NCBI GenBank assembly: GCA_903893795.1
Contig: CAITNO010000110.1
Span: 1 to 64,000, forward strand
Length of the DNA stretch: 64,000 nucleotides
Direction: 5' to 3'
DNA from: Candidatus Hydrogenedentota bacterium
GTDB taxonomy: Bacteria > Hydrogenedentota > Hydrogenedentia > Hydrogenedentales > CAITNO01
Each line of letters starts with the position of its first letter. The first letter of the stretch is position 1. The notes under the pieces were generated by a model. It did not search any database and was not told where the DNA came from. It was given only the letters and a program-made list of their open reading frames with translations. The position numbers and the translations under genes are program-made. This document shows, piece after piece, positions 10,601 to 17,173 of this stretch.

Positions 10601-13295
10601 CCGCAAGCACGCCGAGGAGGCGCTGCGCCGGAGCGAGGAGAACCTGGTGCTGGCCGAGCGCATCGCCCACGTCGGCTACTGGGAACGCTCCCTCGACGGC
10701 GTCAGCATCCTGTGGTCCGACGAGGCCTACCGTGTGTTTGGCCTGGAACCGCAGGAACGGCCCATCAACCTGCCCGCCTTTCTGGCCATGGTCCATCCGG
10801 AAGACCGGGACGCCGTTTTGGAGGCGATTCGCGCCACGCGGGAAGAGGACAGGCCCTACAACATTGATTACCGCATCGTGCGCCCCGACGGGTCGGTGCG
10901 CTTTGTCCACTCCCAGGGAGAGCTTTTCCTTGATGCCCTGGGCCGGCCGAGCCGCGTGTTTGGCACGATGCTCGACATTACCGAACGAAAACAGGCGGAA
11001 GCGGCGCTGCGCGAAAGCGAGCAGCGTTATCGCCTCATCACGGAGAACAGCGGAGACGTTATCTGGCAGTTGGACCTTGCCTCATTGAAATTCACCTACG
11101 TCAGCCCTTCGGTGATGCGGCTCCGGGGCTACACGCCGGACGAGGTGATGGCGCAATCCATGGAAGAGGCGCTAACCCCCGACTCCTTTCGCCAGGTTGT
11201 CGAAAGCATTGTGGCGTACCAGGCCAATCCGGAAGCCAACGCGGAACTCCGGTCTCCACGCACCTCCATCGTGAAACAACCCTGCCGGGACGGCTCCGTG
11301 GTGACCACCGAGGTGGTCACCACCGCCCTGACCGATGAACTGGGCAACGTGGTCGGCATCCTGGGGGTCACCCGGGACATTAGTGATCGTGTGCGGGCCG
11401 AGGAATCCCTTCGCAAGAGCGAGGAGCGCTTCCGGGCTGCCTTCGAGGTGGGTCTCTTCGGCATGGTGCTTATTTCCACCGACGGTCATTTCGTGGAGGT
11501 GAATCCGGCTTTTTGCCAAATGCTGGGCTATTCAGAGGCTGAACTGAAAGCACACACCTTCATAGACATCACCCATCCGGGCGACCGGGCCGAAAGCGCT
11601 GACGAGGTCAGAAAACTGCTCGCCGGCATCGCAGACAGTTTTGAACTGGAAAAGCGCTATCTGGACAAACAGGGACGCACCGTCTGGGGCGTGGTCAGAG
11701 CGAGGGTGCTGCGGGACCCCGACGGCATGCCGCGTCTCCTGCTTGCCCAGGTCCTTGACACGACAGCGCGCAAGAAAGCAGAGCAGGAAATCATTGCCAA
11801 TCAGGACCGCCTGAACCGCGCCCAGGCCGTTGGACGCATCGGAAGCTGGGAATACAACCCCCACGCCCGCAATATTTGGGGTTCCGCCGAGGCCTGCCGC
11901 ATTCTGGGACTGCCGGTCCACGAAAGGGAAGTGTCCGCCGATGAGGTGGAGTCGCGCATTCCGGAATGGGGCCGTATACATCAGGCCATGGTGGACCAAC
12001 TGGGCGAACGAAGCGCCTATGACGTTGAGCTGACACTAAACCCCATCGATGGCGGCCCCCAGAGGACGCTTCGCGTGGTTGCCGAATTGGTGCTGGATGA
12101 CCGGGGCCAGCCCGCGCGGATCGTTGGTGTGTCCGAGGACATCACCGACCAAAAGCGGACTGCGGAACAACTGCAGGAAACACAGGAACGGCTGTACCTG
12201 GCCCTCCAATCCTCAGGCGTGGGCACACTCGACTGGATTATTGACGAGAAAAGACATATTTGGGACGCCAACACGAGACTCCTTTTCGGTATGGCCCCGG
12301 ACAATGACGCCGAATTGGAGACACAGTTCATGGCGGCCGTCCATCCAGAAGATCGGGACCGCATTCTGGAAGAACTGGACCGTGCGGTGCGGACGCAAAC
12401 GGACGGCGAAACAGAGTTTCGGGTGGTCTGGTCCGATGGCAGTGTTCACGATCTCTCGGTTCGGGGCAAGGTGTACCGCGACCCTTCAGGCCGGGCCGTG
12501 CGCATGATCGGCGTCTGCTGGGACATCACCGCACGAAAAGAGGTGGAAGCCATCCTGAAGGCCGATTCCAGCAGGCTCGGACTCATCATAGAAGAGCGCA
12601 CCCGGCAGTTGCGTGAAGCGCAGGACGAACTGGTGCGCAAGGGAAAACTGGCGGTGCTGGGACAGTTGGCGGGCGGTGTGGGTCACGAACTGCGCAATCC
12701 GCTTGGGATTATTTCCAACGCCATCTACTATCTCAAACTGGTCAATGTCGGGGCCGATGAAACGGGCAGGGAGTACCTGAACATCATTTCAACGGAGGTG
12801 CGCAACTGCCAGAAGATCATCACGGACCTGCTTGGATTCGCGCGCACCGGCCGGGCGGACCGCTCGACCGTCGCCCTGCCAATGCTGGTGGCCGAGGTGC
12901 TGGCCCAGGTTGCCCCTTCCGCGGATGTGGACGTGGTCCTGAATTTTCCCGTGGACCTGCCGCTCTTGTCGGTGGACCCCGGTCAGGTGAGACAGGTGCT
13001 GTCCAACATCATGCTGAACGCCTGCCAGGCAATGCAGAACGGCGGCACGTTGACGGTGGGGGGCTGTTGCAGGGAAGGCCGCGTTCTCGTGTCCATAACG
13101 GACACCGGTTGCGGCATGTCTGAAGAGGAACTGAAACGGATTTTTGAGCCGCTGTATTCGACCAAGGCAAGAGGCATCGGCCTGGGGCTCTCGGTCACCA
13201 AAAACCTCGTTGATGCAAACGGGGGGGCCATTGAAGTGACAAGCAAACCCGGCAAGGGCAGCACATTTACTGTGGCGCTGCCGACGCAGGAGTGA
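7629..13295 (+). CDS. Giant membrane sensor histidine kinase with seven PAS and one GAF domain
   Basis: About 1888 residues. ATG 7629 follows GGTGAG at 7 nt; an in-frame GTG lies at 7617. Order: about seven N-terminal transmembrane helices (residues 10-250), an extracytoplasmic sensor region (about 255-510, Cache-like by position), another helix (about 520-540), PAS (about 570-685), GAF (about 694-860), six more PAS/PAC units (about 865-1640), a HisKA domain with phospho-acceptor His near 1686 (GGVGHELRNPLG) and a HATPase domain with N box near 1792 and G box near 1850 (GIGLGLS). No receiver is attached. The next gene, a double receiver protein, starts within its last codons, so the two are probably translationally coupled partners. 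Ligands cannot be read from sequence. Confidence 0.9.
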   Translation: MTPNTPFERVIRLVSGICVGAAGVIACLVLLSWLTGHGMIGALKYGYVPMAPGTAGAILLLTLSVLVSILHPEHPLGIKFCWLSAFLTGTISIIGMALLLFAPESLFSEWIIPAKDRVVGQPVSVISPVTALVLFLYAAAQALESPPGRRKRSNRQAASAFAFVGGLISCWVVLGYILGIPVLYGTDAVPMALSSGIALSLLSTGLIYRAAPGVWPMSRILPDDSAEPSRWTAKGPLVAFLLLFATIAVVGGIELEMQQVNMRSAAHAELDAVADLKIQDIAHWRQERLADAHFFANAAFVARDLQEFLADPNAGTIRAEVVNWLTLLKGGERYFCASVFDASGDERLSIPPQPEPLDSDMRALVSGTLKDNAISMTDLHEGAGHEVYLSLTVPVHAPGADPAAAPIGVIVLRMDPRQFLFPLIQTWPTRSTTAETLIVRREGDEVLYLSDLRHREGAAMKLRVSVDQDSLPEVRAVQGKTGLVEAVDYRNVPVVAVLRKVPDSTWFLVAKVDQTEIYAASRRQALHIAAIMALLVLAAGLGIVALWRQRNMEYFRQTLDQETKQGILTQRFEHLMRQANDCILLADENGNIVEANDRAIQVYGQSQAELRCAGLVSLRAPGARAQFETQMAELAKNGNIRFETVHQRADGTEFPVEVSARMVDIGGAAHQLFIVRDITGRREREREIERLNRLYAALSHVNQSIVRSQTQQEMLESVCAALVEHGGLQVAWMGQYDSQESPPSPRAWRCMDGSPTPNLALVAECLRQGQRPVAGTASGVNRPVVCLDLSAMDFGHEARPEIDRLGICAVAALPIRLGKMTWGVLAVGAKDAGYFGDREMALLEEAANDVSFALDHLAIEAERRRAEDQLHETQQRLALAVEGARLGLWDWDLRTNAVHFSREYKRQLGYEDGDFYNTRERWEENLHPDDREWTLGAIEDFIRQRGEYQELEFRLKHRDGSYRWMLSRAVLRCGPEGVPEQMIGCHIDITDRKHAEEALRRSEENLVLAERIAHVGYWERSLDGVSILWSDEAYRVFGLEPQERPINLPAFLAMVHPEDRDAVLEAIRATREEDRPYNIDYRIVRPDGSVRFVHSQGELFLDALGRPSRVFGTMLDITERKQAEAALRESEQRYRLITENSGDVIWQLDLASLKFTYVSPSVMRLRGYTPDEVMAQSMEEALTPDSFRQVVESIVAYQANPEANAELRSPRTSIVKQPCRDGSVVTTEVVTTALTDELGNVVGILGVTRDISDRVRAEESLRKSEERFRAAFEVGLFGMVLISTDGHFVEVNPAFCQMLGYSEAELKAHTFIDITHPGDRAESADEVRKLLAGIADSFELEKRYLDKQGRTVWGVVRARVLRDPDGMPRLLLAQVLDTTARKKAEQEIIANQDRLNRAQAVGRIGSWEYNPHARNIWGSAEACRILGLPVHEREVSADEVESRIPEWGRIHQAMVDQLGERSAYDVELTLNPIDGGPQRTLRVVAELVLDDRGQPARIVGVSEDITDQKRTAEQLQETQERLYLALQSSGVGTLDWIIDEKRHIWDANTRLLFGMAPDNDAELETQFMAAVHPEDRDRILEELDRAVRTQTDGETEFRVVWSDGSVHDLSVRGKVYRDPSGRAVRMIGVCWDITARKEVEAILKADSSRLGLIIEERTRQLREAQDELVRKGKLAVLGQLAGGVGHELRNPLGIISNAIYYLKLVNVGADETGREYLNIISTEVRNCQKIITDLLGFARTGRADRSTVALPMLVAEVLAQVAPSADVDVVLNFPVDLPLLSVDPGQVRQVLSNIMLNACQAMQNGGTLTVGGCCREGRVLVSITDTGCGMSEEELKRIFEPLYSTKARGIGLGLSVTKNLVDANGGAIEVTSKPGKGSTFTVALPTQE

Positions 13296-13300
13296 AGCAT

Positions 13301-14068
13301 ATGGACGCGCCCGTTCGAGAACTGGTGGTCGATGACGACCCCAGGATGGTAAAAACCCTCGTGGATATTCTCCGCGCCAAGGGGCATGCGCCCCAGGGCG
13401 CCAACAGTGGAGAGGCCGCGCTGGAACTCCTGGGCAAAATGCCTTTTGACTGCGTGCTGACAGACATTCGCATGGGCACGATGGACGGACTGACCCTGTT
13501 TCGCACCATTCGCTGTGCGGGCCACACCCTTCCGGTCATCTTCATGACCGCCTACGCCGACGAGGAAATGGTGCGGCAGGGGCTGAATGAGGGCGTGGTG
13601 GGGGCCATCACAAAGCCCTTCGACATGGAAAAGCTCCTCAGCTTTCTCAATGGTGTGCGTGATGCGGGGTCGGTCCTGATCGTGGACCATGAGCCGGAAT
13701 TCTGCCTGTCCGTCGAGGGGATGCTGGGTGCCCGCGGATTCGCGGTGAGGCACATTTCCAACGTGGCAGCCCTCGACGGCGCCGTCGGTCCGAACCACCA
13801 GACCATTCTGTTCGACACGGGATTCGACCGGGGGACGGGCATGGAAATTCTGGGGAAGGTCCGCCAGAGCTCCGAATCCGCCCCGGTGATTCTTGTCACG
13901 GACGATTGTGAGAAAACGGGAGGGTTGGCCGGTGAGGCGCTGAGCATAGAGGCCCACGCCTGTCTTGAAAAACCGGTGGATGTGGATCGGCTGATGGAAC
14001 TCCTCGCCGAACTGCGCCACGTCAAACTGCGCCGCCTGCTGGAAACACCGAGCGGCAGGGACGAGTAG
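13301..14068 (+). CDS. Double receiver-domain protein (REC-REC)
   Basis: About 255 residues made only of two CheY-like receiver domains. REC1 (about 1-118) has the acidic pocket VVDDDP, phospho-acceptor in CVLTDIRMG and Lys in TKP. REC2 (about 125-245) keeps the acceptor position (ILFDTGF), Thr (LVTDD) and Lys (EKP), but its acidic pocket reads IVDHEP, with one acidic residue replaced by His, so phosphorylation may be weaker. ATG 13301 has AGGAG 8 nt upstream; a GTG at 13292 would overlap the kinase stop. No output domain, so it probably acts as a phosphorelay intermediate or sink for the kinase upstream. Confidence 0.85.
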   Translation: MDAPVRELVVDDDPRMVKTLVDILRAKGHAPQGANSGEAALELLGKMPFDCVLTDIRMGTMDGLTLFRTIRCAGHTLPVIFMTAYADEEMVRQGLNEGVVGAITKPFDMEKLLSFLNGVRDAGSVLIVDHEPEFCLSVEGMLGARGFAVRHISNVAALDGAVGPNHQTILFDTGFDRGTGMEILGKVRQSSESAPVILVTDDCEKTGGLAGEALSIEAHACLEKPVDVDRLMELLAELRHVKLRRLLETPSGRDE

Positions 14069-14074
14069 AGCGCC

Positions 14075-16036
14075 ATGCACAGGACACGCAAAATACTGGT
14101 CGTGGATGATGACGGCAACCTTTGCAGGACTTTGGCGGACATCCTGCACATCAAGGGCTACAGCCCACTGGTGGCGATGAAGGGGGCAGACGCATGCAGG
14201 GTGGTGCGCGAGCAGCGCCCCGAGTTGGCCCTGGTCGATCTGAAACTGCCGGACATGGACGGGCTTGATCTGGTCCGCGAGTTTCGGCAGCTTAATCCGG
14301 GAATGGAATACATTCTGCTCACGGGGCACGCCTCCCAGGAATCGGCCATTGAGGCCCTCAATCTCGGCGCCTACAGCTATTTGGAAAAGCCCTATGACAT
14401 GGGCCGCCTGCTGATCACCGTTCAACGCGCCCTTGAGCGCCGCGACGCGGCCGAGGCATTGCGCAGAAGCGAGGCGCAGTACCGCGAACTGGTGCAGAGC
14501 GCCAACAGTATCATCCTGCGTCTGGACACGGAGGGCCGGATTACCTTCTTCAACGAATACGCCGAGAAGTACTTCGGCTACAACCAGGAGGAGATCCTGG
14601 GGGCCAGCGTCGTTGGCACCATCGTTCCCGAAGCCGAGGCCGAGGGACACCCCATGACCGCCATGGTTCGGGAGATCCTGGCCGAGCCCGAGCGGTATGC
14701 GGTCAACGAGAATGAGAACGCCCGCAAAAATGGAGAGCGCATGTGGGTGCTCTGGTCAAACAGGGTCATCCTGGATGAACGGGGCAATTACGCGGGCATT
14801 TTGAGTGTCGGCAGCGATATCACCGCAGTAAAACGGATTGAGGAGCAGTTGCGGCTCCGGATCCGGCAGCAGGTGGCGGTGGCCGAACTGGGGCGGCGCG
14901 CGCTGGTCGAGCGCGACCTTGCGGTCATCATGAAGGAGGCGGCCGACCTGACCGCAGGCGGGCTGGACGTCGGTCTGGTCGAAGTGCTTGAACTCATTCC
15001 CGAAAAAAACACCCTGCTGCTGCGCGCGGGCACGGGTTGGAGCGAGGGCCTTGCCGGCGTTCTGGCCGTCGAGGCCGACCCCGAAACACTTGCCGGACAA
15101 AGTCTTGCGGCGAATGATGCAGTCATCGTGGAAAAGCTGGACGGAGAAGAACGGGGGCGGAGGGAAGTGCTTAAGGCCCACGGTGCGGTGAGCGGCATGG
15201 CCACCGTGATTCCGGGGGATGAGGGGCCTTTTGGCGTGCTTGGCGCTTATGCCCGCACCTGCCGCGCCTTTGCCGGCCAGGATGTGCTTTTTCTTCAATC
15301 CATGGCCAATATTCTCGGTGACGCCATCGTCCGCAAGAACGCCGAAAACCGCGTGGAGCGGCAAAGACAGCAATTGCGTGCCATGGCCTCCGACCTTGCC
15401 CTTGTGGAGGAGCGCGAACGCCACCGCATCGCCGTGGGGCTGCACGACCAGGTCATCCAGAATCTGGCGGTGGCCACCATCCGCCTGGACGGATTGCGCG
15501 AGTCGCTGCACACAGAGGAGGCGCTGAACATCCTTCAGGTGGTCCGGGACAGCACGGGCGAGGCCATTGCCGACCTGCGGTCGCTCACCTTTGAACTGAG
15601 CCCGCCGGTACTGTATGAACTGGGGCTGGAATCGGCGCTCCAATATCTGGCGGAGCTGATGGAGCGCGAACATGCGCTGCCCGTGCACTGTCGGGACGAC
15701 GGATTGGAGAAACCCCTTCGAGAGGACCTTCAGGTGACACTGTACCGCTCGGCGCGCGAACTGATGATGAATGCGGTGAAACACGCGCGGGCCAGCCGCC
15801 TGAATTTGTCCGTGTCGCGTTTGGGTGAAGACATTTGTATACTTATCGAGGATGATGGCGTGGGTTTTGACAGCGCCGCCCTTGAAACACGAAATTCCGC
15901 CGAAGCGGGGTTTGGGCTGTTCAGCATCCGAGAACGGCTGGGCTGCCTGGGTGGGCAAATGGTGATTGATTCGCAACCGGGACAGGGGACAAGAATCGCG
16001 CTGATGGCGCCGCTTGCTCCGGAGATTGTCAAATGA
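14075..16036 (+). CDS. REC-PAS-GAF sensor histidine kinase, NarX/DegS-type (HisKA_3)
   Basis: 653 residues, apparently cytoplasmic (no transmembrane helix). Order: receiver (about 1-120; LVVDDDGN, LVDLKLPDMDG, LEKPYD), PAS (about 125-255), GAF (about 260-420), a HisKA_3 dimerisation helix with His457 in the motif LHDQVIQNL, and a C-terminal HATPase. HisKA_3 kinases pair with NarL/LuxR-type regulators, and exactly such a regulator follows, its ATG overlapping this stop (ATGA). The gap to the preceding double-receiver gene is 6 nt, so this is one operon. The N-terminal receiver suggests input from the large kinase upstream; that link is inference. Confidence 0.9.
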   Translation: MHRTRKILVVDDDGNLCRTLADILHIKGYSPLVAMKGADACRVVREQRPELALVDLKLPDMDGLDLVREFRQLNPGMEYILLTGHASQESAIEALNLGAYSYLEKPYDMGRLLITVQRALERRDAAEALRRSEAQYRELVQSANSIILRLDTEGRITFFNEYAEKYFGYNQEEILGASVVGTIVPEAEAEGHPMTAMVREILAEPERYAVNENENARKNGERMWVLWSNRVILDERGNYAGILSVGSDITAVKRIEEQLRLRIRQQVAVAELGRRALVERDLAVIMKEAADLTAGGLDVGLVEVLELIPEKNTLLLRAGTGWSEGLAGVLAVEADPETLAGQSLAANDAVIVEKLDGEERGRREVLKAHGAVSGMATVIPGDEGPFGVLGAYARTCRAFAGQDVLFLQSMANILGDAIVRKNAENRVERQRQQLRAMASDLALVEERERHRIAVGLHDQVIQNLAVATIRLDGLRESLHTEEALNILQVVRDSTGEAIADLRSLTFELSPPVLYELGLESALQYLAELMEREHALPVHCRDDGLEKPLREDLQVTLYRSARELMMNAVKHARASRLNLSVSRLGEDICILIEDDGVGFDSAALETRNSAEAGFGLFSIRERLGCLGGQMVIDSQPGQGTRIALMAPLAPEIVK

Positions 16037-16698
16037 ACAGCGGGCAAGGCATGTGCGTCCGAGTGGTGTTGGCGGACGACCACAAGATTATGCGGGAGGG
16101 GCTGTGCAGTCTGCTGCGCAACGATCCCCGCGTGGAGATCGTCGGCGTGGCGGAGGACGGCCGCAGTGCCGTGCAACTCGCCCGGGAACTGAAGCCGGAT
16201 GTCGTTGTGATGGATGTCGCCATGCCCGACCTGAACGGGATTGAGGCGTCGCGCAAGATCAAGGCCGAATTGCCCGACGTGCGCATTCTGGCCCTGTCCA
16301 TGCACTCCGACAAGCGGTACATATCGAATATGCTTCAGGCCGGCGCCTCCGGCTACCTGCTCAAGGATTGCGCCTTCAAAGAACTCGTCCAGGCAATTCA
16401 CACGGTTGCCCGGCGCCAGGTTTATCTGAGCCCGAGCATCGCCGCTCTCGTGACCGAGGACTACGTCCGCCAGTTGATGACCAGGGACGCCTCACCTGCG
16501 GCGGTGCTCAGCCCAAAAGAGCGCGAGGTGCTTCAACTGATGGCCGAAGGCCACAGCACCAAACAGATTGCGGCCACCCTGAACCTGAGTGTGAAAACCA
16601 TTGAAACGCACCGGCAGCAGGTAATGGAGAAGCTTGACCTCCACAGCGTTGCCGAACTGACCAAATTCGCCGTGCGTGAAGGCTTGACATCTCTCTAA
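16033..16698 (+). CDS. NarL/FixJ-family response regulator (REC-LuxR HTH)
   Basis: 221 residues. Receiver domain (about 5-122) with VLADDHKIMREGL, phospho-acceptor in VVMDVAMPDLNG and Lys in LLKD, then a LuxR-type helix-turn-helix (about 155-215; LSPKEREVLQLMAEGHSTKQIA, VKTIETHR). It should bind DNA as a dimer after phosphorylation. The overlap with the HisKA_3 kinase marks that kinase as its partner. It closes a four-gene operon beginning at 7629. The receiver is strikingly similar to the N-terminal receiver of the hybrid kinase at 17174 (LNGIEA, ILALSMHS, MLQAGASGYLLKD). Confidence 0.93.
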   Translation: MNSGQGMCVRVVLADDHKIMREGLCSLLRNDPRVEIVGVAEDGRSAVQLARELKPDVVVMDVAMPDLNGIEASRKIKAELPDVRILALSMHSDKRYISNMLQAGASGYLLKDCAFKELVQAIHTVARRQVYLSPSIAALVTEDYVRQLMTRDASPAAVLSPKEREVLQLMAEGHSTKQIAATLNLSVKTIETHRQQVMEKLDLHSVAELTKFAVREGLTSL

Positions 16699-17173
16699 CA
16701 CCCCTTCCGACCCGTTCTTGAGGCGATCCGCACTTATTGTGTGTGAAACACATTCTTCAGGCGCGAGGCTCCGCGTGACGCTTCGTGAAATGGTCCGAGT
16801 ACGGGGGGTGGTTCCACATTGGGTTTGATCCGCCTGCTGGACGTTGGCGGGGAGTTCATGCCTGTCCCATAAGCACTTGCCGGTGCACATTACCATTGCG
16901 GGCAGCCTGAACCTGGTTACGGCTTGCCATTTTGGGGGTTATTCCCACAATTCGCTCGACATATGGCCTCAATCTAAGGGAAATGGAAGGGCAGAATCAG
17001 GGAATACCCTATTTCAGTCTCACCCACCTTGGGTCATAATTACTTCAGTAAGTACAGGTGCCTTTCGGCGAATGGAATGCGCCGATGCACCAGCGAGAAA
17101 AGTTGAGGTAATAGAACAGGGGGCTGCGCGCAGGCCATTAGGGCTGCGCACGCCGTACAAAGGGAGCGGTGAC
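16699..17173. other. Intergenic region between the LuxR regulator and the hybrid kinase
   Basis: No gene recognised, although the kinase frame stays open upstream to about 16844 without RBS or sensible protein. A small hairpin with TGTGT / ACACA lies near 16738-16752 and may help end the first operon. AT-rich stretches near 16930-17060 are likely promoter territory for the kinase. No clear operator is seen. Confidence 0.4.
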
